Translations under genes and position numbers: made by a program
DNA from: Klebsormidium nitens
Lineage: Eukaryota > Streptophyta > Klebsormidiophyceae > Klebsormidiales > Klebsormidiaceae
Assembly (NCBI GenBank): GCA_000708835.1
Contig: DF236960.1
Location: 214,982 to 278,981 of the forward strand
Direction of reading: 5' to 3'
DNA: 64,000 nucleotides
The notes under the pieces: model-generated
What the model saw: the letters and a program-made list of their open reading frames with translations, nothing else
What the model was told of the DNA's origin: nothing
Database searches by the model: none
Shown here: positions 11,166-22,871 of the stretch, piece by piece
Numbering within the stretch: position 1 is the first letter of the stretch
Layout of the letters: every line of letters starts with the position of its first letter

Positions 11166-12530
11166 GTTATTCCCTCGTCTGGGTAGATTGGGAAGAGAAC
11201 CTCGCCGGGAAGGAGTCGAAGTGGGAATTGCTCAGAACAAGTGGGAGAGAACAGTGGAGTGCTGCCAATTGCTTGCAGATACTTTTAAGGACGTGTAATA
11301 AAAGACGGGAGTGTCTGGCAGGCTTCGTGAAAGTATGTGAACATGCTCCCTCGTAGATGCGCGCGCGTAGATTTTGATAGAACGTTGTGACCATGAATTT
11401 AGTCAGGGAGATAACCTGATTGTCCAATTCTGAACTCTAGTGCAGGGTCCGTTTTTGTCGCCAACAACCAGCGCCACTAGACTAGGGGAAGGTGAAAAGA
11501 CGGTAAAGCACACATGTAACCTTACAAAATCAGTGGAATAAACCTGCGATGCTTTCGCATCTTATTATACCAGCGTTCAGAACTTTGTTCTCGTAAAAAC
11601 TTTCAAATGTTATAAACTGATCGACCTTATCTCAATGTCTAACAATCCCTGTGACGTAAAATATCTACCGTGAATTATGAATTACTACGTTAAATACTAA
11701 TCGAATGAAGTGAAGAACCCAATCAAATTATGCTGCATACTCGATCGTCAGTGCCACATGATCAACAAATTAGGTAAACTACAGACTTTATGATCCTTTG
11801 CAAGTCGCTTACGACCGCCTGCAATTCATTTTCTGCTTCAAGTGTGCAATATTTTCCTCAAATCTACCTGTCCAACTTATCCACTACTTTCACTAGTGGG
11901 AATGATTCCGCATGTGCAACCTTGTTGGACTTAATCAGCTCAATCTACTACACAAGAGCGGCCTGATTACCACATAAGCTGTACCGCACATACTAGTACT
12001 GCAAGCGAGCAGATTGAGACCTGTAAAACTTGCCCTCTTCAGATAAAGTACGAAATTCCAGCCCTGTTCCAGTACTTAGACTCTATCATGCCAATTATTT
12101 TGCCATTGAATGTCTGAGGCTAGGAGCCCATCACTTAAGTGAAGTGGCAGCGGGATAGCTAGTTATTCTGATACGTGGGGGGGGCTGAGGCTTGGTACCC
12201 AGCTCGATCGACGAGGGGGGGGAGCTAGCGATCTTAAAGGCTTTTAATTGGCGGGCTGCTAAGCGGCCTCGGCTGCATCTCACAGCTGAAACCGGGCGAA
12301 ATCCCCCTTATTCTGACCGGCGGTTTGTAGCTTTATGAGGCCTTCAAAGCTTCAGGCCGGCAATGTTCGACTAGTGGTTGAGCTCCCCCCGGGGGGGTGC
12401 TTGTGGCCCTCTAAGAAAGTGGCATGTAGAATACCTAAGGCTGGTGCCACTTCAAAATGACGGTACCCTTTGATACCGCACATGAGCTACCAGGTGTACA
12501 GCTGTACAGAGCCTGCTCTGTGCATGTATG
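11166..12530. other. 3' flank of gene 1 and intergenic region
   Basis: The first 400 bases are the 3' flank, homologous to that after copy 2. From about 11.6 to 12.1 kb the sequence is AT-rich. A minus-strand reading near 11.77-11.9 kb has Glu/Leu/Gln coiled-coil-like pieces with stops, reminiscent of the decayed frame at 17.2-17.65 kb. G and C runs occur at 12177-12184, 12214-12221 and 12386-12397. Confidence 0.4.
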
Positions 12531-13694
12531 ATAGTGCCGGACATCCCCGGACAGGCTCCGGACTCCACAACCCACTGAGGTCGTCGGCCGGGCGCTAGTC
12601 TCACACGCCGCGACTCGGATAAAGACTGCCCTTGTCCTTTTTGTGGTGCATGATGCACCGGCGGGCGGCTGGTTGCGCTACGTAAGGGACCGGCTTGAAA
12701 TTGAAGGTAGTGCATTCTACCAATGCAGTCGACTGAGGACTCAGTGGTGAAAAGTTCCGTACAACCAGCGATCACTCCGTCACCATAGGTTATGGCCCCA
12801 CCGCCGCCAGAATTTGCGGCATGCATTCCAGCTGTAAAATGCGATGGGTCGGAAGTGCTGGAACCCTGGACGACGTCTGCTGGATGACAACCATGCTTGA
12901 TGGTACTTTACTGACCGGGGTATAAGTCCCGGTCGCAACATCCCCACCAAGCCAAAGCCTGAGACCACTGCAGGTTGGAATTTGGAGATCTTCGGCCGAG
13001 GAGTCTTTTCTGACCGGGCTACCCGACCAAAGCTTATGCTTAAAGTAATTCAAAATGAGTACAATAAGCGGATATTGACATCAGAAGCCTCTGCCGCCTA
13101 GACAGAAGTAACTTTCAATGATTGCTGGGATCCTCGTTTTCGCGCTTGGCTGGTTTCCACACGTTGCAATACTGCCCTACACGTAGCCTAAACCTTTGTT
13201 CCCCCGGGAAACTACCAGAGATACGCCCATCTCGTATGGGCTTTTAAGCAGCTCAGTTTCCTAGTAGTATATATACCTAATACCACATTGCTGGAAACGA
13301 ATGAAGCGGAAAGCCAGCTCTGGAAGAAAGGTGGTTTTCCGATCAACCCGCAGGCAGCCTGCATTTGGGAATCAGGATGCAAACCCCTGGTTGCTACGTG
13401 TCTCATGCACATGCAATGAGGATATTCTGCGCCTGGGATACAATATCCTTCGCCTGTGTTCAGCTCAGCTCTCATAAGCATGAAGATCCTAGGATACGGC
13501 GCCACTCCCTGCAATGCGGAAGAGCTGCCACGCAAACGCTGCCAGAGAAATGACAGCTGTCACAGGTCATTCCCTGCTCTATCTCCGCCTCCCAGCTGGA
13601 TTGAAGCTATTTATCAGAGCATTGCTCCTGCTCTCAGCTGAAACGATGCTGATCACTCATATACCTATACAGCTCCGCAACCTGCCATCTGACC

Positions 13695-13700
13695 TATAAA
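13695..13700 (+). promoter_or_regulatory. TATA box of tandem gene 2
   Basis: TATAAA lies 96 bases upstream of the ATG at 13791, the same spacing as in copy 1. The conserved ATATACCTATACAGC block lies just upstream, near 13658-13672. Confidence 0.7.
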
Positions 13701-13790
13701 GCCGCGCTCACATTCCTCAGAATCTCGACACTTCCAAACTCACAAATCCTGCTCCAAAGACCAGGGCGCAAATTCCTCCCAGCAGCCGCC

Positions 13791-16482
13791 ATGGCTTCCG
13801 CTGCGCGCCTCTCCCTCCTCTTCTTTGTTTCCGCTGTAATCCTTTCCGGCGCTGCCGCGCAGCAGGTCAATGTTCCGGTGACGGTGCAGTGCCTGAACGT
13901 GCTGGAGAACAACCAGATCCTCAACGTTCCCGGAGCCAATGTGGGCGTCATCCAGGTCATCGCGGCGGCTCTTGGCGGCGCCGGCCAGGCCCCGTCCGCG
14001 CTGTTCTTCAACAGTGAGTGCCTTGTTTTTATTCTGATGGGTTCGAGGCTGATGTTTCTTTCACACGCCTGCGCTCTTCTAGCTGCTGTCTCTTCACATG
14101 CCTGCGCTTCTCTAGCTTAGAAACTAAGTTTTTTAGTATGCGCGGGCGACCCTTAACTGCACTCTTGCTCAGAGCTAGTACCTCAGGGTTGGTTGTGGCG
14201 CTTTGCTGAGCTTGCTGTCGAGTGAGCTGGACTTCAGTAGCAAGGAGCAGGGGACAATGCATTCTATATTGTGCACTGCCTGCTTATGCATAACCTGCGG
14301 AGCATTCTAACTTGTGGTTGGTTGACTGGGGCGCTTAGATGGTTGGAAATGTGGGTCCTTCTTTCTTCTTAGAGCAGGTTTGCAGACTAGCACTTTGATG
14401 ATTGCCGGCTCATCTTTTGGAATAGAGGCTTAGTCGGGTTGATAAATAGAGTGTGGAATGACATGCCAGTCCTCTTGACCAGAGAGCGTGAGGCCAAGCT
14501 GGGTTCTATATCTTTTACCGGGTACTTTGCTCGTTGATGCTCGAGAGTCCTACCCTGAGCTCAGCTGATATCACAAAATGGTTTGAGGAAGTTTCTCGCT
14601 GTGCGGGGCTCTCCATGAACGAGGTATTCAAGTGGTTCAACTCACATAGAATGCACCAGACTGCCTGTCCCAGCAGTCCTATCTGCTCTTCTCATTTAAC
14701 AACAAATCGTTGCTAATGCATTCCTTACCGCACTGTCCCGCAGGCGGCAGCAGCACCAACAACTGCACCAACAACCAGAACTTCAACAGCAACTCCACGT
14801 GCAGCTCCGCCATTGGCCCCGTCAACCTGGGCGTTCTCGGCCAGGGCACTCTCACCCCCTGCTACACCGAGCCCCCCGCAGGCGGCCGCAAGCTGCTGCA
14901 GCAGATCAACGTCCCGGTTACGGTTCAGTGCTTGAACCTGCTGGAGAACAACCAGATTCTCAACATCCCCGGACTCAATGTGGGCGTCATCCAGGTCATT
15001 GCGGCGGCTCTCGGCGGTGCCGGCCAGGCCCCAACTGCACTCTTCTTCAACAGTGAGCTGCACTACATCGTTTTCTGAAAGAGATTTGTCAGATGGTTCC
15101 CTAATTGCATTTGTTTTATGCTCTATGCACTGAGCTGATTAGGCTTTGAGTGAGCTGGACTTCAGTACAGCTAATCTGGGGAGAGGAACTCAATTGTACA
15201 GTCTGCAAACTCGATCACTTGCTATCTGTCAGCCCGTGAAAATGTTGAAAGCTTACCGGAAGGGAAAATAGCAAACATCTGAGAGGTAGTTCAATCTGCT
15301 TAGTCCGGATTGTTAGCACTCGACGAACTTGTAAGAATGTAGGTCCACCGGGCAGACAAATGTGCACTTCTACCCTTGAAACGTACCTTGGGAAGCTTAC
15401 AAAACGGTAACCTGAAGCTTCGAAGGTTTGGCGACTACTAAAACAAGCAAGTAAGCTGGTTATTGATGGCGTGATCCCAACTTCCGTTGTAACGTTTTAC
15501 TCCGGACTTCTCCATTTTACTTCTGTACTCTCCTTAGTGTTCAAAATCATGGAGCGTATACTAACCTAGCTTCTCATTCGCGCGCCCCCTCCGCAGGCGG
15601 CAGCAGCACCAACAACTGCGTCAACAACCAGACCTTCAACAGCAACTCCACGTGCAGCTCCGCAATTGGCCCAATCAATGCTGGCATTTTGGGTCAGGGC
15701 ACTCTCATCCCCTGCTACAACACCCCCGCCACCCCCGCCCCCACCGCCGGCGGCCGCAAGTTGCTGCAGCAAGTGAACGTGCCGGTTACCGCCCAGTGCG
15801 TTAACCTGCTGGACAACTCCCAGGTTGCCAACATCCCCAACGCGGTCGTCCAAGTGATCGGAGTGATTGCCGCAGTGGCCGGCGGAGGCGGTCAGACCCC
15901 GTCTGCCATCTTCTACAACAGTGAGCGACACCCGACAGCTGATACTTGTTCGAACACTGCGCGGATGTCTCAAGAAACTGATTTGACACATTCGAAGTTA
16001 AAGTTAATACGTCTTTTGTCGTCAGCAAGGGTTCTCTTTGAAATCACTTTGGGATGTGGAAGCGGAGCAGTGTAGATATGCACGCGGAGACCGATTGGTG
16101 CATGTTTGGTCGTCAGCAATCATTGTGCCCGCGTCATCCAGATGTAAAAAGGGAACCTGACTTTTATTTGGCTGTGCATACAAATGTTCGTTCAGTGACA
16201 ATGTCGCTTGCGAGAATTTCGCAATTTGTCCGTAAGCCAAGAGCTGACGTCGACACCCGTCCAAGTTCTAAGTCGCCATCCTTACGGTTGTGAACCGGCT
16301 GAGTGTACACTCTTTAAGGTCCTCTAAACCAACTCCATTCCTTCTTTTCAGGCGGCACCTCCACCAACAACTGCCAGAACAACCAAGAGTTCACCAGCAC
16401 CAGCAACTGCTCTTCCGCCATTGGACCCGTCAACGCTGGTGTTCTCGGCCAGGGAACTCTGATCCCGTGCTACGGGTCTTAG
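13791..16482 (+). CDS. secreted four-Cys-module repeat protein, copy 2 (intact)
   Basis: Exons 13791-14013, 14744-15052, 15597-15920 and 16352-16482 join in frame to 328 residues. Residues 1 to about 23 are a signal peptide (hydrophobic core, Ala-rich end), and the mature chain starts near QQVNVPV. Three modules follow, each with spacing C-x47-C-x11-C-x19-C. The first half holds VPVTVQC and a hydrophobic, Gly/Ala-rich helix-like stretch; the second holds NNC, an Asn/Ser-rich loop, a Cys, and GVLGQGTL ending in PCY. Modules are joined by a linker ending GGRKLLQQ, once preceded by a Pro/Thr-rich run. Every intron falls in phase 1 at the same place inside the module, so the exons are symmetric and can be duplicated without shifting the frame. 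Secretion is likely; function unknown. The Cys pattern and amphipathic look recall half a hydrophobin, but I do not claim homology. The start is supported by a good context (GCCGCCATGG) and conservation across copies. Confidence 0.85.
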
Positions 16483-17208
16483 AACATTTCCGCGTCTGTG
16501 GACAACTGAAAAGTCAACTACGCCGGGCAATACTCATAAGCGGGGAGTTGTGTAAACAGGGGGGAGACAAGAGAGAAAGTCGGTAAGAATTGCAGGCAGA
16601 TACTTCCGAGTATTTGGAAGAAAGCATGATGTAGCGCTTGGCAAGCTTTGTGAAATAATTGGTCTGAAGCTAGTGAACATACTCGCCCGGAAAGCGCGCG
16701 CGTAGATCCTGATAAAACGTAATAGTAACGTGCGAACAAGGATTTCTTTAGGGAAAGAACATGCTCTGTGCTATTTTGGAACACTAGTGCAGAATCCGTT
16801 TTTGTAACCAGCGCCATCAAAGTAGGGAAAGGTGGAAAACGGTTGAATTGACTCGTTCCCAAAAAGTACCAATGCAATAAAGCTGCAACACTCCTCGTGG
16901 AGTGTCAACCCTATCCAAATCTTCTGTACCCACAATCTTGACGATAATATGTCACCAATACACTGATTCCTCGTTTTCAATGCCGAGGTACGCACTAAAA
17001 TGTTGAGATTGTTTCCAACCTGCCAAAATTGTTGCTGCTGCACCAGCAATGCAGAAAACAGAACATGTCATAGCCAACTTGATCAGCACATGTTTACATG
17101 CTACGTGGATAAACGTGGAGCAACCAGCTCCCTCTTCACAAACGTATCACAAATTCTGTGAATATAATGCATAACCATCACCAACTGCTGAACAAGCGTT
17201 GATCATGT

Positions 17209-17646
17209 TCACCTTAAAGTCACCTCGATATCTTTCTTTGGAGAAATATCTGACAAATTCAATGCTTTCCAATAATCACCGCACGTCACTGTATGATCAA
17301 ACAGGCTTGAAAGGTTTTCAGCGGTCGTAACTTCACTACTGCCCACCACAATTAGCAACAAATCTTGTTGCACAATTTGCAGTTGATTAATTGACTCTAC
17401 CCGTCTCTTCAAGTTCACGGGTTACTAACAAGCTAAGTCCTAATGCCTGCACTCGGCTCGGTCTGCAGAAACAAGTGAACTGCTCAGATGTTCATTACTG
17501 CAAAGTTCAGAATGCTGCTGCAGGCCAGCTAGGGTCTGAAAACTTTCGAGAACCCGCTCTTTTTCCAGGTCTTGACAGAAGTCCATGTAATTAGAGTTCA
17601 GGCTTTGAACTTTATTCTGATACATACTACAGTGCCGGGCAATCAC
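17209..17646 (-). pseudogene. decayed coding fragment, coiled-coil-like
   Basis: Two adjacent minus-strand open stretches (17440-17646, then 17209-17418) read as plausible protein: Leu/Gln/Glu/Ser-rich pieces with heptad-like spacing, then a stretch ending in a charged tail. Stops separate them and no splice pair clearly joins them. Composition is more AT-rich than the tandem genes. A weaker relative may lie at the same place after gene 1 (about 11.8 kb). It could be a remnant of a neighbour that was duplicated along with the tandem unit. Confidence 0.35.
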
Positions 17647-18630
17647 AGACTCCAGAAACGGGGCCGCGCGCGCTGGCTACTACTACTTACTAGTCCCACA
17701 TGACGCGAAAAAAAGACTGCTGATCTGTGGTGCATGCATCATCGACCGCCGGTTTCCGGCGGGCCGAATGCCGGGCTGCTGGTCGCGTCAAACAAGGGAC
17801 CGGCATTGGGCTAGCATACCGGTCGACAGAGTTCCGTACAGTCCGCGACTCCAACTCAATAAGCTATCACACCACGGCCGCGCCGAATTTCCGGCATGCA
17901 TCCCAGCTGCACATATTTAAGCTGGGTGGGAACAGACTGCAACTCGGGATGAAAAGCCGCCGCCCCGACTGCAGTTCAATAGGTAATGTAGGCTTGCCGC
18001 TTCAGCCTTATATAAGCCTTGAGGCAGCTAGATATCAACCCCATGTTATGAATGACGTCAGACTCGGTGTGCTCCAGAAGTAACTTTCAATGAATTCTGG
18101 GATACCCCGTTTTCGCGCTTGCCTGGTCTCAACACGTAGCAACATGATTGCCCTATACGTAAGGCCCTTGTTAGAAAGTAGGGACGCCCTGCAATGCCCA
18201 TCTCCTATGGGTCTTCTGAGCTCACCTTGCCTAGCTATAGCATCATGTGTAGGACACCAACATTGTGAAAGCCAGGTCACGATCAGGAAGGAAGGCGGTT
18301 TCCCAAACAACCCCGCAGGCAGCCGTTCAGGATTCAGGATGCAAACCCCCGGTTGCTACGTGTCCCATGCACATGCAATGGGATATCCTCTGCCAATGCT
18401 ATTTCAGCTCAGCTGACCTCATAAGCATGAAGATTTGTTCCGGCGCAGGTCCCTGCAATCCGGAAGAGCTGCGTACATGACAGCTGTCGCAGCTCGCTGC
18501 TTGCTCTATCTCCGCCCTCCGTTGAGTTAGAGCTCAGTATGATGCCATTGCTCCTGCTCTCAGCTTTTGAGAGCTGAACCGATGCTGATCATCATTCTTA
18601 TACCTATACAGCCCCCCGAGCAATCTGGCC

Positions 18631-18637
18631 TATAAAA
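18631..18637 (+). promoter_or_regulatory. TATA box of tandem gene 3
   Basis: TATAAAA lies 88 bases upstream of the ATG at 18719. The TATACCTATACAGCC block precedes it by about 20 bases, as in the other two units. Confidence 0.7.
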
Positions 18638-18718
18638 CCCGCGCCCACATTCTCCAGGCACCTCAAACTTCCAAAAGAAGCTCCTCAGCTCAAAGCCCAC
18701 AGCTCCTCAGCAGCCGGC

Positions 18719-21700
18719 ATGGCTTCCGCTGCGCGCCTCTCCCTCCTCTGCCTTGTTTCCGCTGCGGTCCTCTCCGGCGTTGCTGCGCAGCAGGTCAATG
18801 TTCCGGTGACGGTGCAGTGCCTAAACGTGCTGGAGAACAACCAGATCCTCAACATCCCTGGAGCCAATTGGGCGTAATCCAGGTCATTGCGGCGGCACTC
18901 GGCGGCGCTGGCCAGGCCCCGTCTGCACTGTTTTTCAACAGTAAGTTCCTCAATCTTCCACTGAAGGGCTTTGCCTGATGCTTCTCCGCACAGCTCATTC
19001 TTCCGTTGGCGCTGTCCTCTGAACCTGTGTACTAAGTTCTGTTTGTTGATGTTGAAGGATGATACTTCATTGCACTCATTTGGGTTCCTCAGAATGCATG
19101 GAGCTTCTGTTGAGCTTGAGCGGTCAAGTGAGCTGGATTGGTAGCGAGGGCCAGGAGGGAATGCATTCTACAATGTGCACTGCCTGCCTATTTGATAACC
19201 TGCTCAGCACCCAAGACGTCTTCTGAGCTATTTCTCCACATACAGTGGTCTCGAGTGAAAGCGGATCCCTTTCTAAGCTCTGGGTGTAGGCTTGCTTGCC
19301 GCCAAGTGAATGGGGCGCTTGAATGGTACAGGTTTTTGATTCAGAATGCGCCTCCTTAGACCGGTCTTCCAGATGAGCAGTTTGATGATTGCGAGTGATC
19401 CTGTAGAGCAGAGAATCTAGTTGAATGGAAAAGGCGGAGTTGGAGCGCACAGAACACGATCTGATAGCAGACTAAAGCGTGTGAGGCCAAGCTGGGTTCT
19501 ACGTTCTACACCAGAGAACCTGCTCATTAGTATTCGCGCTCAGCTGTATCCTTCCGCAAGCCGAAGTGATGTTTCAGATTGAAATTGTGGAGGCTTTTCG
19601 CTTCGCAAGTCTCTCCTTAAACTACGCACCTCATATAATCAGCTCACATCACACAAAGACTACCTCTAATCCAGCAGTCATGGCTGTTCCCCTAATTTGG
19701 CGGAGAACAAAATTTTTGCAAGCCTATACTAAGTCCCCCCTTCTGGCGCTTCCCCGCAGGCGGCAGCAGCACCAACAACTGCACCAACAACCAGAACTTC
19801 AACAGCAACTCCACGTGCAGCTCTGCCATTGGCCCGATTAACCTGGGCGTTCTTGGCCAGGGCACTCTCACCCCCTGCTACAACCAGCCGCCCGCAGGCG
19901 GTCGCAAGCTGCTGCAGCAGATTAATGTCCCGGTTACAGTTCAGTGCCTGAACCTGCTGGAGAACAACCAGATTCTCAATATCCCCGGGCTCAACGTGGG
20001 CGTCATCCAGCTCATTCTGGCGGCGCTTGGCGGCGCCGGCCAGGCCCCCACCGCGCTTTTCTACAACAGTGAGTCGCTGGCTTTTCCCGTGGGGAGTTTT
20101 GTCCGGTGTATGCTCGTTCACTCAGTTCAGCTTTCTAATTCTCGAGCTTTATCCCCAGGAAATGATACTTTTGATTCTTGCTCTTTGGGCAACACTTGTC
20201 CGCGGTCATTCGTGTCCCCAATCAGTCCTCATCAAGCGTGTTGCTTCTCTGTGCTGAATGAGAATTGGGCTTGTCAGTGTTACACTGCACTGGCAGGGGG
20301 ATCGCATCCGTGACTTTCCAAGCTTGCCCAAACTTCCACTTGCTAAACCGCGAAATTGTGGACGCTCACCGTAGGTGGAAGTAGCTTCTTTCTGAGTCGC
20401 GGGTAGAGCCTCGCTTGTTGTTGGCGCTGGTACCACTTGAAACCTTTCCAAGAGTGGTAGTCTAGAGGCCAGACAAACGTATCGGTAATTCTGGGAATCG
20501 AGGACTAGATGCAGAAGGCGGAGATTCGGGAGTTTAGAAGTGCAAGCGACTACTACCGTTACCTTTCAACGTGAACTGGGCCGTTTCCTCGACTACGACA
20601 TCTTGATCACCGATATGATTATTCGGCACCTCTCCGTCCGTCAATCTGAAATGACAGACCCCTCAGCGTGTACTAACCCACAGTGGGTTAATTACCCAAT
20701 CCTCACCGTCCCCCTCCGCCACAGTTAGTCTCCAAGACCACATTCTAACCTACTCCTTACCATGCCCCCTCCACAGCCGGCAGCAGCACCAACAACTGCG
20801 TCAACAACCAGACCTTCAACAGCAACTCCAGGTGCAGCTCCGCGATTGGCCCGATCAATGCTGGCATTTTGGGCCAGGGCACTCTCATCCCCTGCTACAA
20901 CACCCCTGCCACCCCCGCCCCCACCGCCGCCGGCCGCAAGCTGCTGCAGCAGGTTAACGTGCCGGTTACCGCCCAGTGCGTTAACCTGCTGGACAACTCC
21001 CAGATTGCTAACATCCCCATGGCGGTCGTCCAAGTCATCGAAGTGATTGCCGCAGTCGCCGGCGGAGGCGGCCAGACCCCGTCTGCCATCTTCTACAACA
21101 GTAAGCAGCCCGAGCTTTGTGTCCCCATTTCCGCCATTCTAATTCAAAAGGCTACTCGTGCTTCTGCAATCAAACGTGCTCGTAGACAAGTGCGGGAGGG
21201 ACGGTCTCCTGCTTTTCCGCATGTTGCGCCAAAGAGTTTCGTCTTCGTACTTCAGACGGAAGAAATTTGCTCATACGCGTACGACTTCTGGGCCCTTGCA
21301 TCAATTGATCGAACAGTTTCGCAAGCGCCGCCCTCTTAGTACCACTTACATCACATCTAGCACGAAAGCATCGATGACTCCGGTCTTGATTCCATCCCCT
21401 CAACTCAGATGTTTTTCGAGAGCCCAAGTTCCGAGTATTCCTTGACTAGGTGATTCCATCCCGAGAACTTTCCTCCCTGGCCGCTCGCAGCCGGCAGCAG
21501 CTTCGGTGTTCTCCCCAACCCCCCAATCCAAACGATCCCTTAAATTGGCCGATTGTGATCTGCCTGAGCCCAACATCCCTCAATCCAGAAGCCTGAACCC
21601 TTTTGGAGCCCAGAAGCCTGAACCCTTTTGGAGCCCAACTTAGAAACCAGAAACCCCTGAAACCTTTCTCCCCGCCCCCTCGCAGCCGGCACCAGCACCA

Positions 21701-22871
21701 ACAACTGCCAGAACATCCAGACCTTCAACACCAGCGGCTACTGCAGCTCCGCGGTGGGCCCCGTGAACGCTGGCGTGCTCGGCCAGGGGTCTCTGATCAC
21801 GTGCTACCCTCCCCCCCCCGGCGGCCGCAAACTGCTCCAGCAGATTAACATTCCCATCACCGTCCAGTGCGTTAACCTGCTTAACAACAACCAGATCGGC
21901 AACATCCCCAATCTCAACGTGGGCGTCATCCAGCTAATCTTGTCCGCGCTCGGTGCCGGAGGCCAGGACCCCACGGCCGTCTTCTTCAACAGCCAGCCAA
22001 GCGGCAGCTGTAAGCCTCCGAATTCTCAAACCATTTAGCTTGAAGAAAACTCTGGTCTCCTTACAAAGTGTCGTTTTGGATTGGAAGTCTTTGCGCGTCC
22101 GTTTGTTCTCGCCCACACACCGACGGCCGTCTTCTTCAACAGCCAGCCGAGCAGCAGCTGTAAGTCTCCAGAAGATCGATCTGTCTCATATGAGAAGTAT
22201 AGACTGTACTTTTTGTCATGGTGTCTTTTTGGGTTTTGTACACCAAGGCCTTGTCGCATGTCTTGTCTCAAATGATTGTTCGGATGGCCAGCCAAGCGGC
22301 AGCTGTAAGCCTCTCAAATACTGACCCGTTTGCGCGAAGCAGATATGGTCGCCAGAACGTCTGTCGAATTCGTTTCACTTTGTCCGTCTATTTTTGGGAA
22401 CTTTGTCACACAAACGGTATGCTGCCGACGATGCTTGATAAACGACGCGATCTCGGTCGAAGTTCCTGACTTGTTCTATTATCCACATTCTTGAAGCTCT
22501 TTCGCAGTATACTTGTCTTCTTCTATCTTAGTTTTGGCGGCGCGGCTCTGTTTGTTGGCATTCCTGCCCAGTACCTTTCAACAACTTTCTGTGAAGCTAT
22601 CTTCAGCTAGCCTGCTACTCACGACAGGTTTAGGATCGGTTTCGGACCGTACATAATCAGGAATCTGAAATTCCAATCGGTAATTACCTTTTAAAGGCAG
22701 TCCTTGAAAGACGGATGGATTCACACCTTCTTCGTCCACACAGGCGGCACTTCCACCAACCACTGCGAGAACAACCAGGAGTTCAACAACTACAGCAAGT
22801 GCTCGTCCGCAGTCGGGCCCGTGAGCGCCAGCGTTCTTGGCCAGGGAACTCTCATTGCCTGCTACGGTTAA
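18719..22871 (+). pseudogene. secreted four-Cys-module repeat protein, copy 3 (frameshift in exon 1)
   Basis: Exons 18719-18940, 19760-20068, 20777-21100, 21686-22009 and 22744-22871 match the family, giving four modules and a stop. Exon 1 is one base shorter than in copies 1 and 2: a G is missing near 18869, so the frame hits TAA at 18875 after 52 codons. All later exons are open and well preserved, so the loss is either very recent or an assembly error. Exon 4 ends with an extra Cys-containing tail (Ser-Gly-Ser, then a Cys codon split by the intron) not seen in copy 1, and that tail and its donor are repeated twice in the following intron. If the missing base is an error, this is a functional four-module gene. 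Confidence 0.75.
22110..22310 (+). repeat. two echoes of the 3' end of exon 4, gene 3
   Basis: The exon end and donor AGCT|GTAAG at 22010 recur at 22160 (spacing 150) and 22305 (spacing 145). The first echo keeps about 35 bases of exon (CGGCCGTCTTCTTCAACAGC and the tail); the second keeps about 18. All three donors still fit the consensus. Confidence 0.8.

Larger units (their letters stand above)
5094..11600 (+). repeat. tandem gene unit 1
   Basis: This is the first of three colinear units, each holding an upstream block, a TATA promoter, a four-Cys-module gene and a 3' flank. Shared upstream landmarks include GGCATGCATTCCAGCTG near 5308, the GACAGCTGTC palindrome at 6475 and the TATA box at 6630. 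The 3' flank shares the word GCGCGCGTAGAT (near 11360) with unit 2. The unit carries two insertions absent from its sisters, at 5491-5799 and 7795-8729. Boundaries are approximate. Confidence 0.8.
12531..16900 (+). repeat. tandem gene unit 2
   Basis: This unit is colinear with units 1 and 3 from the block AGTGCCGG (near 12532; also 17631) through the GCATGCATTCCAGCTG word near 12820, the promoter and the gene, to the 3' flank. Its gene has one module fewer than its neighbours and is the only copy with no visible lesion. Boundaries are approximate. Confidence 0.8.

Noticed and set aside
13791-16482. Firm assignment of the four-Cys protein as a hydrophobin
   Set aside because: Only four cysteines per module and no adjacent Cys pairs; the resemblance is limited to a short stretch.
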